From Chloroflexota bacterium (GTDB taxonomy: Bacteria > Chloroflexota > Anaerolineae > 4572-78), in contig JAJRSQ010000258.1 of assembly GCA_024278725.1 (NCBI GenBank), forward strand, positions 1-9,172: a DNA stretch of 9,172 nucleotides, read 5' to 3'. Below the pieces are notes generated by a model that did no database searches, had not been told where the DNA came from, and saw only the letters and a program-made list of their open reading frames with translations. Within the stretch, counting starts at the first letter, position 1. Each line of letters begins with the position of its first letter. The position numbers and the translations under genes are program-made. Below are positions 1-6,496 of this stretch, piece by piece.

Positions 1-1
1 G

Positions 2-400
2 GCGACGCTGGCATTCGGCGTGCCCGATGTGATTGCGCTCATTCGGGATGCGAAGGTTGCCGCCGATTTGATTGCGCTGTCGTTGGGGGTGCGGGTGATT
101 CGCCCGCAATTGGCGACGGTGCTGGCGCTGGAAGGGGCATTACACTTCCCGGCGGCGTTTGAAATGCTCACCGACCCCAGCGACGGGGTGGAAGTGCGCG
201 AAATTTCACTGCAAAACGCGGCGTTTATCGGCAAACGCCTACGCGAGGTGCAACTCGTTGGCGATGCGCTGTTGATGGGCATTCGGCGGGGGGAAGAGGT
301 GCTCATTCCGCACGGCAACACCCGCCTGATGCGCGGCGATTTGTTGATGTTGGTCGGGCGCGAGGAAGCGTTGGCGGAGGCGCTGGCGCAATTCACCTGA
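2..400 (+). CDS. C-terminal part of an RCK (TrkA-N/TrkA-C) cation-transport protein, 5' truncated
   Basis: The frame is open from the left edge and gives 132 residues before TGA, so the gene starts outside the window. The first ~62 residues look like the end of a TrkA-N (RCK) nucleotide-binding Rossmann domain, including the segment GVRVIRPQLATVLALEGALH. Residues ~65-131 match a TrkA-C domain: EVREISLQNAAFIGKRLREV, then GDALLMGIRRGEEVLIPHGN and RGDLLMLVGREE. In known families this pair forms the cytosolic gating module of K+ channels, K+ uptake systems, or CPA2-type cation/H+ antiporters. The text before the TrkA-C domain resembles the version fused to antiporters, but the membrane part is not visible, so a stand-alone TrkA subunit is also possible. 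A GTG at 20 is in frame but interrupts the domain and is not the start. The gene converges on thpR with only 4 bp between the stop codons. Confidence 0.85.
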   Translation, partial: ATLAFGVPDVIALIRDAKVAADLIALSLGVRVIRPQLATVLALEGALHFPAAFEMLTDPSDGVEVREISLQNAAFIGKRLREVQLVGDALLMGIRRGEEVLIPHGNTRLMRGDLLMLVGREEALAEALAQFT

Positions 401-404
401 AAAT

Positions 405-977
405 TCATCCCCGCAGAAAAACGCTGCCGAGCGGGGTGTAAATTGCGCCTTCTCGCGTGAGTTGACTGCGAATCAGGCTGAATTTCCCTACCGGAACGGT
501 GGCGATGTCGCCCACCGTTGCCCCGTTGAGGGCGGCGGCGATGGCGCGGTGGTCGTTTCCGCGCGCCCACGGCTTCACCCGTCCGAGGGTCAGGTGTGGT
601 TTGAAAGGGCGTTTTTCCGCCGCGAAGCCCAGCGCGGCAGTGGCGGACACCACCGCCCGATGCAGGGCGGTCAACGCGGCGGTGTCCCCCGTCACCCCCG
701 CCCAGATGATGCGCGGGCGTTTCAAATTCGGAAATGCGCCGATGGTTGCCAATGTCAACTCAAATGGCGGGTTGCTTTCCGCCGACCGCAGGGCATTGAG
801 CAGCGTTTCGACCCGCGCCGCAGGATAATCCCCCAGAAATTGCAGCGTGAGGTGGATGTTGGCGGGGTTCGTCCAGCGCACAGCGGGGAGTTTGGGCAGC
901 GCGCGTTGCACATTTCGCAGCGCCATTTGCGCCTCGGCGGGTAGCTCGATTGCGATAAAAAGTCTATAATTCGGCAT
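405..977 (-). CDS. thpR: RNA 2',3'-cyclic phosphodiesterase (2H phosphoesterase family)
   Basis: The product has 190 residues, the usual size for bacterial ThpR/LigT. Both catalytic HxTx motifs of the 2H phosphoesterase superfamily are present: H42-L-T-L (IHLTLQFLGD) and H128-L-T-L (KPHLTLGRVK). Other family features are the N-terminal strand YRLFIAIELP, the segment RPRIIWAGV near residue 90, and the C-terminal S-x-L-x-x-x-G-x-x-Y element (SQLTREGAIY). Characterised members hydrolyse 2',3'-cyclic phosphate on RNA ends to 2'-phosphate and can join tRNA half-molecules in vitro. They are soluble and cytosolic. The start at 977 is chosen because the conserved N-terminal strand begins there and AGGA lies about 7 bases upstream. 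The frame is open to 1373, but that extension is low-complexity and runs antisense through the neighbouring gene. A perfect extended -10 element lies ~37 bases upstream. Confidence 0.93.
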   Translation of the reverse strand: MPNYRLFIAIELPAEAQMALRNVQRALPKLPAVRWTNPANIHLTLQFLGDYPAARVETLLNALRSAESNPPFELTLATIGAFPNLKRPRIIWAGVTGDTAALTALHRAVVSATAALGFAAEKRPFKPHLTLGRVKPWARGNDHRAIAAALNGATVGDIATVPVGKFSLIRSQLTREGAIYTPLGSVFLRG

Positions 978-1013
978 ACGAAAATCCTGTTGTGCTGGGG
1001 TTTTATTGAAACG

Positions 1014-1022
1014 ATTATACCA
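1014..1022 (-). promoter_or_regulatory. Extended -10 promoter for thpR
   Basis: Read on the minus strand, this site is TGGTATAAT: a perfect TATAAT preceded by TG-N, the extended -10 form that can work without a good -35. No convincing -35 is present (best match TGTCCA at 16 bp). It sits in the 57-bp spacer between divergent genes. On the plus strand the same bases contain GATTAT at 1013-1018, a weaker -10 with TTG-rich sequence 17 bp upstream, so the two divergent promoters may overlap. The plus-strand promoter is much less certain. Confidence 0.55.
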
Positions 1023-1034
1023 CGAGGTGCATGG

Positions 1035-1427
1035 ATGGACACATTGAATTTTGAGGTTTTGACGCGGCTCACCCACCGTTGGGACACGGTGCAGCAATTG
1101 GCGGGCGACGCGCTGACCTCCCCCGCGGAGATGGAAGCCCTGCGGCAGTTCATCGCTATTTTTAAATTGATGGCGCAATCCGGCGATGCGTTTGTGCCGG
1201 AACGTGCCGCCGCGCTGGCGGCATGGTTGTGGTCGAACAGGGAATCGTATGGGGTGGCGCTGGCGGCGATGTTCCAAATTCGGCGGACGGTGCGCCCGAT
1301 TTTGATGCGGGAATATCCCGGCGTGGAGGGTTTTTTGAACGGGGAAATGCACTTTGAAGCCATCACCAACCACCTGCTGACACTGGTCAGCGATGCGTAC
1401 AGCGCGGCGGTGCTGGCTTCAAAATAG
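1035..1427 (+). CDS. Small helical protein of unknown function (130 residues)
   Basis: I do not recognise this family with confidence. ATG at 1035 is preferred over a TTG at 990 because GAGGTG lies 5 bases upstream and because the extra residues would run back through the promoter region. The product is soluble-looking and predicted mostly alpha-helical by eye, with no signal peptide or membrane segment. It has Trp and Arg at the N-terminal end (LTRLTHRWDTV), an Ala-rich middle helix ending in AAWLWSN, the segment MFQIRRTVRPILMREYPGVE, and an amphipathic last helix. The general layout (about 130 residues, all alpha, a central LR-like segment followed by a charged helix) recalls the N-terminal domain of RsbRD-type stress sensors, but this is only a guess from shape. 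It is divergent from thpR and convergent with the secreted-protein gene, so it is probably its own transcription unit. Confidence 0.75.
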   Translation: MDTLNFEVLTRLTHRWDTVQQLAGDALTSPAEMEALRQFIAIFKLMAQSGDAFVPERAAALAAWLWSNRESYGVALAAMFQIRRTVRPILMREYPGVEGFLNGEMHFEAITNHLLTLVSDAYSAAVLASK

Positions 1428-1479
1428 CGGCATTTGTAGCGGCGGGCGGCGACGCTTTTTAAATGGTATGGGCGTTGTT

Positions 1480-2652
1480 TTACCGGATGATGACCGGCAA
1501 ATACACCCGGTACAGCCAATAATCGGATGAGGCGGCGCGCGTTTGCAACGCCCAGTTTCGCAAATCGTTTGCCACAATGCGGCGGGCTGTTGGGGAAAAT
1601 GCGGTCGTTGTATACACAAACGTTTTAATGGTGTCGGAAATGTAATTGTTTTCTGCGGTTATGGGGATGGGACGGTATACGATGCGGTCGCTGGCGAGGG
1701 CATAGTTGTATATTTCATTGTAAAGCGCGTAAGTGGCGCTCAATGTGCGCGGACTGTCCACGCCGAAAATCGGGTATTTCGCGGGGTCGCCAAATTCAAA
1801 ATCGTGATGCGTCCAGCGACAATCCCACAGGGGGTCACTGAGTCCTTTCACTGAAACGTGCGCCGCGAAATAATACCCCGCCGCATCAGCCGCCTTGAGG
1901 CAGTCTCCGTGGGACAAATTGTCGCCGAATGAATGCAAATACAATCCGAATGCTTCCAGACTGCCGGCGTTCACATCGCCGGTATCGACAACATGCGTTT
2001 CCTGTGTGAAACACGGCGTTGTTTCGTAAACATTGGCGATGCCCTGCCACTCAAATGTGGAAGTGGAACTGTATCCAAACGTGACCTTGCCGGTCAAAAC
2101 ATTGGTTGCGCCCCATGCCCAATCTCGAATAGCCCCCAATTCATCCGGGGTGTTGTGGGGCATATGGAAGAAAACGCCATACGGACCAAAGCGGTCGGAG
2201 AAACATCCGGGGCATTCCATCTTGTCGAAATTCGCCATCCCCATTGTTACCGTGGGTCCGGTTTGCGAGGGGGTGAGGCACATGGTGTTGGTCACAACGC
2301 TGGTGATGGGTGGCGGCGGCGGATAGTTCGCCGGGTCTGCATTGAGGGCATAAACCGGATTGTTGGAGGGTATCTGACCGGCATCGAGGAGTTGGGAATA
2401 GGTTTGCATGATTGCCGCATCGGTGATGGAGAAACCGGCGGCAATCGCCAGCGCACCGACCAAGTCGAAATGGATGGAACTGACTTCCGGGGACGTGTAC
2501 ACGCGCTCAGTCAGGGGGCGATAATCGAGCGGGTCGAAATACTCAAGGTTGCTTTCCTCCGACCATGCAAAAGCTGATAGCAGTGCGGTAGAAATGAGAA
2601 TAACGGCAATGGCAAGGCTTGAAACAATAAGCGTGGTTTTTCTGAACGTCAT
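1480..2652 (-). CDS. Secreted protein with zinc phospholipase C-like histidine pattern
   Basis: The product has 390 residues. The N-terminus is a classic Sec signal: charged FRK, a hydrophobic stretch at ~8-25, and a likely cut after AFA (residue 29). The mature part has histidines at 61, 163, 166, 220, 240, 248, 265, 282 and 283. The stretch LHSFGDNLSHGD (239-250) gives H240-x3-D244-x3-H248, a spacing seen in the helical metal-binding core of zinc-dependent phospholipase C and S1/P1 nuclease-like folds and in related secreted proteins of unknown function. The early helix SSIHFDLVGALAIAAGF and the later THHDFEFGD fit such a metal site, but the fold is inferred. Cysteines at 125, 147, 150, 214, 251 and 278 could form disulfides outside the cell. 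The last residues, YRVYLPVIIR, are a short hydrophobic tail of a kind I associate with exported Chloroflexota proteins. The start is supported by the purine run AGGGGGGG just before ATG. Substrate unknown. Confidence 0.85.
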   Translation of the reverse strand: MTFRKTTLIVSSLAIAVILISTALLSAFAWSEESNLEYFDPLDYRPLTERVYTSPEVSSIHFDLVGALAIAAGFSITDAAIMQTYSQLLDAGQIPSNNPVYALNADPANYPPPPPITSVVTNTMCLTPSQTGPTVTMGMANFDKMECPGCFSDRFGPYGVFFHMPHNTPDELGAIRDWAWGATNVLTGKVTFGYSSTSTFEWQGIANVYETTPCFTQETHVVDTGDVNAGSLEAFGLYLHSFGDNLSHGDCLKAADAAGYYFAAHVSVKGLSDPLWDCRWTHHDFEFGDPAKYPIFGVDSPRTLSATYALYNEIYNYALASDRIVYRPIPITAENNYISDTIKTFVYTTTAFSPTARRIVANDLRNWALQTRAASSDYWLYRVYLPVIIR

Positions 2653-2720
2653 ATTCCCCCCCTAAATTGGCTGTGGCATATAGCATCCATCCGTACAATC
2701 ATCGTGAATTTGGGAAAAAT

Positions 2721-2806
2721 AAAATCACGAATATCACAAATGCTCGAATGACACAAATAATCAATGAAAATTTGTGATATTCGTCAATTCGTTCCATTCG
2801 TGATTT
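2721..2806. repeat. Nested inverted repeats
   Basis: Two inverted pairs share one left arm. A perfect 15-bp pair joins 2727-2741 (ACGAATATCACAAAT) to 2770-2784, with a 28-base loop. A perfect 11-bp pair joins 2722-2732 (AAATCACGAAT) to 2796-2806. The two are mutually exclusive stems. The loop contains degenerate copies of the same words (TCGAATGACACAAAT), so the tract looks like a decayed tandem repeat with an inverted end. It would lie in the 5' leader of the secreted-protein mRNA if the promoter at 2845-2873 is real. Confidence 0.75.
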
Positions 2807-2844
2807 AACACACATTATTGTTTACCGGACAGACTCTTGATGTC

Positions 2845-2873
2845 AGTATATCAGAGAAACCCGCTCAGGTAAA
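2845..2873 (-). promoter_or_regulatory. Possible promoter of the secreted-protein gene
   Basis: On the minus strand there is TTTACC (2873-2868), a 17-bp spacer, then TATACT (2850-2845) preceded by TG-A, an extended -10. The -35 is only 4/6. The leader would be ~185 bases and would contain the nested inverted repeats. It is the best minus-strand candidate seen between the hppA terminator and the gene, but in AT-rich DNA chance matches are expected. Confidence 0.35.
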
Positions 2874-2879
2874 CCCCAC

Positions 2880-3095
2880 GGCTGTTGCAAAGTAAATTTT
2901 AAGGTTGCCGGTTTTCATGATTTTATGCCGCAGGGGCGATTTGCGAGCCGCTCTTACGCATTTTCATCCGGTTTTAACGAAAATCGGTGGCGTTGTAAGG
3001 GCACGCTGCAGCGTGCCCCTACATTTCCTGCGCAAAGTATTGTTTGTCAAGCGACATTGCAACAGCCCTGTGTTGCAATGTAAATTTTAAGGTTG
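2880..3095. repeat. MITE-like element with terminal inverted repeats and internal hairpins
   Basis: The ends 2880-2893 (GGCTGTTGCAAAGT) and 3054-3067 are inverted copies with one mismatch in 14, bounding 188 bp with no plausible gene. Inside are a hairpin at 2968-2987 (8-bp stem with one G-T pair, 4-base loop) and a near-perfect 30-bp palindrome at 2994-3023. Just past the right end, 3071-3095 repeats 2883-2907 in direct orientation (24 of 25 bases), and 3054-3064 pairs perfectly with 3071-3081 over a 6-base loop. The shape suits a non-autonomous element or a repetitive palindromic unit. No target-site duplication is visible, no transposase is present in the window, and the family is not identified. 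Confidence 0.6.
2994..3023. repeat. 30-bp palindrome (GGGCACGCTGCAGCGTGCCC core)
   Basis: The two halves pair over 15 positions with one mismatch (A2998 against C3019), centred on CTGCAG. It is GC-rich inside otherwise AT-rich DNA, and has no loop as a strict palindrome, so it could extrude as a cruciform or fold in RNA. It resembles the repetitive extragenic palindromes found in many bacteria. It lacks a T-tract on either side, so it is not a standard intrinsic terminator. Confidence 0.7.
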
Positions 3096-3110
3096 TATTT
3101 GCAATGGAAT

Positions 3111-3141
3111 AAAAAAAGCCGGCTCACACGAGCCGGCTTTT
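3111..3141 (-). terminator. Intrinsic terminator of hppA
   Basis: On the minus strand, AAAAGCCGGCTC (3141-3130) and GAGCCGGCTTTT (3125-3114) form a perfect 12-bp stem around a GTGT loop. The T-run continues to seven Ts through 3111. It begins ~20 bases after the hppA stop. The stem is symmetrical enough to have some effect on the other strand, but the T-run is longer on the hppA side. Confidence 0.92.
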
Positions 3142-3160
3142 GAGTTGAACGGAAATTCTA

Positions 3161-5539
3161 TCAACCGCCACCCAGCAGGGTGCCGATGATGCCACCGGTG
3201 CCCATCTGCGCGATGAGTCCGGCGAAGACCACGGAAACCATCGACATCAGTTTGATGAGAATGTTCAGCGAAGGTCCGGTGGTGTCTTTGAAGGGGTCGC
3301 CGACGGTGTCGCCCACGACGGTCGCTTTGTGGGTGTCAGAACCTTTGCCGCCATGTGCGCCCTCTTCGACGTATTTTTTGGCGTTGTCCCATGCGCCACC
3401 GGCATTTGCCATCATCACCGCCATGGCAAATCCGGTTGCCAAACCACCCGCCAGCAGTCCGAGCACCCCGGCAACACCGAAGAGGATGCCTACTGCCACC
3501 GGCACGGCGATTGCCAGCACGGACGGGGCAACCATTTCTTTCTGCGCGCCGAGCGTGCTGATTTCCACACAACGGGCGTAGTCCGGTTTGGCAGTCCCTT
3601 CCAGAATGCCGGGAATTTCGCGGAATTGACGGCGCACTTCCTGCACCATATCGCCTGCGGCGCGCCCCACGGCTTTCATCGTCATCGCCGAGAAGTAGAA
3701 GACGGTTGCCGCACCGGCAAAAATACCGATGAGCACGGCGGGGTTGAGCAGGGTGACGTTGTAATATGCGCTGAAGTCAGAGAGAGTCATTTTGGCAACG
3801 TCCACATAACTTCCCCCGACGCCATAGCTGGCGATGAACACTTGGCTTTTGCCCGCCAGATGTTCCAACCCGAAGCGGATTTCTTCCAAATATGCTGCCA
3901 GCAGCGCCAGCGCGGTGAGTGCCGCCGAGCCGATGGCGAACCCTTTGCCGGTGGCGGCAGTGGTGTTCCCCACGGCATCGAGCTGGTCGGTGCGCTGGCG
4001 GACTTCTTCGGGCAGCGCAGCCATTTCGGCGTTGCCACCGGCGTTATCGGCAATGGGACCGTAGGCATCAGTTGCCAGCGTTAACCCCAGGGTGGAAAGC
4101 ATCCCAACTGCCGCCAAGCCGACACCATACAAACCCATCATGGTGTTGCTGGCGCCGCCGGGGAGGTAGAAGCTCACCACAATTCCGAGGATGACCATCA
4201 AAATGGGAATGCCGGTGGATTCCATGCCGACTGCCAGCCCGCTGATGATGACGGTGGCGGGACCGGTCAGCCCTTGTTCCGCAATTTCTTGCGTCGGTTT
4301 GAAGCTATGGGAGGTGTAATATTCGGTGGCACGCCCGATGACCACGCCGACGACCAGCCCGGCAACGATTGCCGCCCACAGTCTGACCGGATTGGCTAAT
4401 CCGAGCAGATAAACCAGTCCGAACGCTGCCGCCGCGATGCCGATGGAACTGTAAGTGATGCTGTTGTTGATGGATGACATCAAATCGCCCATGGAGGCGT
4501 CTTCTTTGGTGCGTACCATGTAAATCCCCAGAATGGAGAGGAAAACACCAACGGCGGCGAGCACCAGCGGTGCGGCAAGGTAGCGCAGTTCCATCGAAAT
4601 TTCGCTCACGCCGGCGGGCAGGAATGCGCCGCTCGTGCGGATGACTTCGGTTGCCACGGCGGACACACCCAGCGCGGAAGTTGCCAAAATCGAACCGGCA
4701 TAACTTTCGTACAAGTCTGCGCCCATCCCGGCAACGTCGCCCACATTGTCGCCCACGTTATCGGCGATGGTGGCGGGGTTGCGGGGGTCATCTTCGGGGA
4801 TGCCCGCTTCAACTTTGCCGACCAAGTCCGCGCCGACATCGGCGGCTTTGGTGTAAATACCGCCACCCACACGGGCAAACAATGCCTGCGTGGATGCGCC
4901 CATCCCAAAGCTGAGCATAATGACGGTGATTTGCGGCAATGGATTTGCTGCGCCGAAGAAATCAACGGGGAAGAGATAGTACAGCGCCAAAAACCAAACG
5001 CTGATGTCAAGCAAGGCAAAACCGACGACGACCAGCCCCATCACTGCTCCCGCGTGGAAGGCAACTTGCAAGCCATCGTTCAAACTGCGCCGAGCTGCAT
5101 TGGTGGTACGCGCTGAAGCATTGGTGGCGGTTTTCATCCCGATAAACCCGCACAAGCCAGAGAAAAACCCGCCGGTGAGGAAGGCGTAGGGAACAACCGA
5201 GTTTTGCACGCCAAAAAGCGACATCACAAAAAATACGATGAACAAAACCGCAAAAACAATGGCGACAACTCGATATTGGCGTCTCAGGTATGCCATTGCC
5301 CCGTCACGGACGGCTTGGGCAATTTCAATCATCCGGGGCGTACCTTCATCCTCCGTCATAACCGAGCGATAGAATAAAAATGCCCATAGCAACGCGGTGA
5401 TGGAGCCGATGGGCGCCAGCCACCAAAGCCAGGGCAATGGTTCACGCAGGGGGGAACCGTCTTGCGCCAGCGCTGCCGGTACTGCCAGAAGCAGCATCAA
5501 CAAGGCAAGCAAAAATGAACGCATAGATATTTTTGGCAT
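3161..5539 (-). CDS. hppA: Membrane-bound ion-translocating pyrophosphatase (K+-dependent type)
   Basis: The product has 792 residues and many membrane helices. It hydrolyses cytosolic pyrophosphate and uses the energy to pump H+ and/or Na+ across the membrane. Hallmarks are the substrate-site stretch EDDPRNPATIADNVGDNVGD (249-268), DAYGPIADNAGGNAEM (491-506), DNAKK (718-722) and GDTVGDPFKDTTGPS (743-757). In GNTTAATGKG (524-533), A528 and G531 are the residue pair typical of K+-dependent enzymes; K+-independent ones carry Lys and Thr. E278 in GADLYESYAG sits where Na+-pumping and some H+-pumping bacterial enzymes carry their key glutamate; the plant-type position four residues later is G282. 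Na+ transport is thus possible but not proven. The protein is longer than the usual ~700 residues and starts with a signal-like helix ending in ALA-Q near residue 25. The ATG is supported by AGGAG 8 bases upstream. It has its own promoter and terminator. Confidence 0.97.
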   Translation of the reverse strand: MPKISMRSFLLALLMLLLAVPAALAQDGSPLREPLPWLWWLAPIGSITALLWAFLFYRSVMTEDEGTPRMIEIAQAVRDGAMAYLRRQYRVVAIVFAVLFIVFFVMSLFGVQNSVVPYAFLTGGFFSGLCGFIGMKTATNASARTTNAARRSLNDGLQVAFHAGAVMGLVVVGFALLDISVWFLALYYLFPVDFFGAANPLPQITVIMLSFGMGASTQALFARVGGGIYTKAADVGADLVGKVEAGIPEDDPRNPATIADNVGDNVGDVAGMGADLYESYAGSILATSALGVSAVATEVIRTSGAFLPAGVSEISMELRYLAAPLVLAAVGVFLSILGIYMVRTKEDASMGDLMSSINNSITYSSIGIAAAAFGLVYLLGLANPVRLWAAIVAGLVVGVVIGRATEYYTSHSFKPTQEIAEQGLTGPATVIISGLAVGMESTGIPILMVILGIVVSFYLPGGASNTMMGLYGVGLAAVGMLSTLGLTLATDAYGPIADNAGGNAEMAALPEEVRQRTDQLDAVGNTTAATGKGFAIGSAALTALALLAAYLEEIRFGLEHLAGKSQVFIASYGVGGSYVDVAKMTLSDFSAYYNVTLLNPAVLIGIFAGAATVFYFSAMTMKAVGRAAGDMVQEVRRQFREIPGILEGTAKPDYARCVEISTLGAQKEMVAPSVLAIAVPVAVGILFGVAGVLGLLAGGLATGFAMAVMMANAGGAWDNAKKYVEEGAHGGKGSDTHKATVVGDTVGDPFKDTTGPSLNILIKLMSMVSVVFAGLIAQMGTGGIIGTLLGGG

Positions 5540-5637
5540 AACAAATTCTCCTATTGCATTTTTTAGTTTTGGAAACCCTCATAGGTTTTGCCAAGTTATG
5601 GGGTTGTGGCATATTGAGTGCCCAAAATAGATGCAGT

Positions 5638-5666
5638 ATTTTAGGGGAACAGCGCAAGATTGTCAA
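5638..5666 (-). promoter_or_regulatory. Sigma70-type promoter of hppA
   Basis: On the minus strand, TTGACA (5666-5661, perfect) is followed by exactly 17 bp and TAAAAT (5643-5638, 5/6). Transcription would start near 5631, giving a leader of ~90 bases before the hppA ATG at 5539. It lies between the SDR stop and hppA, so hppA can be expressed independently of the upstream genes. Confidence 0.8.
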
Positions 5667-5684
5667 AAACCCGTTTTGTTCCCC
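5644..5684. promoter_or_regulatory. Possible operator over the hppA promoter
   Basis: GGGGAACA at 5644-5651 and TGTTCCCC at 5677-5684 form a perfect 8-bp inverted pair. One half-site touches the -10 and the other lies upstream of the -35, with centres 33 bp apart, close to three helical turns. This would suit a dimeric or looping regulator. No regulator gene is visible, and the wide gap is unusual for a simple operator. It could be chance or a weak stem at the end of the SDR transcript. Confidence 0.35.
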
Positions 5685-5696
5685 CGAAATACGCGG

Positions 5697-6482
5697 TTAT
5701 TGGGTGGGTTGCTGCAATTTTCGGGCAATTTTCGCCGTGAGCGAACGCGGAACAAACCGGCTGGAAAATGCGAGAACCTTATTCATCCAGCCGGTGATGA
5801 TCACCGTTTTTCCGCGCATCAAACCGCGATATCCCAGCTCGGCGACGGTGGTGGCGTCCATCATCCGCATGTTTTTCGTCAGCCCGGATTTGCCCATCTC
5901 CGCCCGGTCGAAAAAGTCGGTGACGGTTGCGCCCGGACACAGCACCGAGACGGTCACGCCGAAGTCCGCCATTTCGTTCGCCAGCGATTCCGAGAATGAA
6001 AGCACATACGCTTTGCTGGCATAATAAACCGCCATCAGCGGACCCGGCTGGAATGCCGCCGTGGAGGCGACGTTCAGGATTTTCCCGTTGCGCCGCGCCA
6101 CCATTTCGCGCCCGAAAAGTTTGCTCAGGTGGGTCAACGCGGTGATGTTCAACCGGATTTCCGCCAATTCGCGCTGTAAATCCGTTTCAGTGAAAAAGCC
6201 GAAGGTGGCGAAGCCGGCATTGTTGACCAGCACATCCACGGTGATGCTCTGCGCCTGCATTGCCGCGAAGAGTGCGTCCGGCGCGGTGGGGTCGGTCAAA
6301 TCGGCGGGGTGGGCGATGGCGGTGATGCCGAATTTGGTCGAAAGGGTTTCCGCCAGCGCGGTCAGTTTGTCGGCGCTGCGAGCCACCAGAACCAGATTGT
6401 AGCCTTCGCGGGCAAAAATGCGGGCAAGCTCCAGCCCGATGCCGCCCGATGCGCCCGTGATGAGCGCGGTTTGTTTCGTCAT
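5697..6482 (-). CDS. Short-chain dehydrogenase/reductase (classical SDR, DltE-like)
   Basis: The product has 261 residues, a standard classical SDR. The cofactor motif TGASGGIG is at 9-16, D61 follows the third strand (PADLTD), and NNAG is at 87-90. The catalytic tetrad is N112, S140, Y153 and K157 (YYASK), all present. An Arg at 35 after the second strand (LVLVARSADKL) points to NADP(H) over NAD(H), by family knowledge. The C-terminal half (LCPGATVTDFF, then GKTVIITGWMNKVL) matches the broad group often annotated DltE or YqjQ-like, whose substrates are mostly unknown. The enzyme is likely cytosolic or weakly membrane-associated through its basic, hydrophobic C-terminal helix. ATG at 6482 is preceded by GGAG at 7-base spacing. 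It lies 63 bp after the GT39-like gene on the same strand, and a repeat array takes up most of that gap. No terminator is visible after it. Confidence 0.93.
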   Translation of the reverse strand: MTKQTALITGASGGIGLELARIFAREGYNLVLVARSADKLTALAETLSTKFGITAIAHPADLTDPTAPDALFAAMQAQSITVDVLVNNAGFATFGFFTETDLQRELAEIRLNITALTHLSKLFGREMVARRNGKILNVASTAAFQPGPLMAVYYASKAYVLSFSESLANEMADFGVTVSVLCPGATVTDFFDRAEMGKSGLTKNMRMMDATTVAELGYRGLMRGKTVIITGWMNKVLAFSSRFVPRSLTAKIARKLQQPTQ

Positions 6483-6496
6483 AAGATTTCTCCATT

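Larger units (their letters stand above)
2653..2879. other. AT-rich upstream region of the secreted-protein gene
   Basis: No gene is supported here. The stretch is visibly more AT-rich than the flanking genes. It holds the inverted-repeat cluster at 2721-2806 and a possible promoter at 2845-2873, both listed separately. Reading frames through it are short and lack ribosome sites. Confidence 0.7.

Noticed and set aside
462..944. 160-residue plus-strand open frame
   Set aside because: Antisense to thpR, whose two HxTx motifs are unmistakable. The product is low-complexity Arg/Gly-rich.
978..1373. N-terminal extension of thpR to 1373
   Set aside because: The extension is antisense to the 130-residue gene and has no family similarity. 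The start at 977 matches the conserved N-terminal strand and has a ribosome site.
1428..1479. Terminator between the convergent genes at 1427 and 1480
   Set aside because: AGCG (1438-1441) and CGCT (1453-1456) followed by five Ts is the only candidate. A 4-bp stem with an 11-base loop is too weak to call.
755..1519. 254-residue minus-strand open frame
   Set aside because: It crosses thpR in another frame and is antisense to the 1035-1427 gene. No motif or ribosome site is visible.
1933..2577. 214-residue plus-strand open frame
   Set aside because: Antisense to the secreted-protein gene, which has a signal peptide and ribosome site. No domain is recognisable in this frame.
2820..2874. 7-bp inverted pair GTTTACC / GGTAAAC
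   Set aside because: A short stem with a 41-base gap in AT-rich DNA is likely to be chance.
3022..3050. Minus-strand promoter based on a perfect TTGACA at 3050-3045
   Set aside because: No acceptable -10 lies at 16-18 bp spacing; the bases there read GAAATG or AAATGT.
2905..3090. 61-residue plus-strand open frame
   Set aside because: It runs through the terminal repeat, the hairpins and the palindrome of the MITE-like element. The composition is not protein-like and there is no ribosome site.
3329..4084. 251-residue plus-strand open frame
   Set aside because: Antisense to the highly conserved hppA sequence; His/Gly/Arg-rich shadow.
5640..5696. Intrinsic terminator after the SDR gene
   Set aside because: The only T-run follows an AAAACGGGTTTTT tract that cannot form a usable stem. 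The longer inverted pair here lacks a T-tract in the right place and overlaps the hppA promoter.
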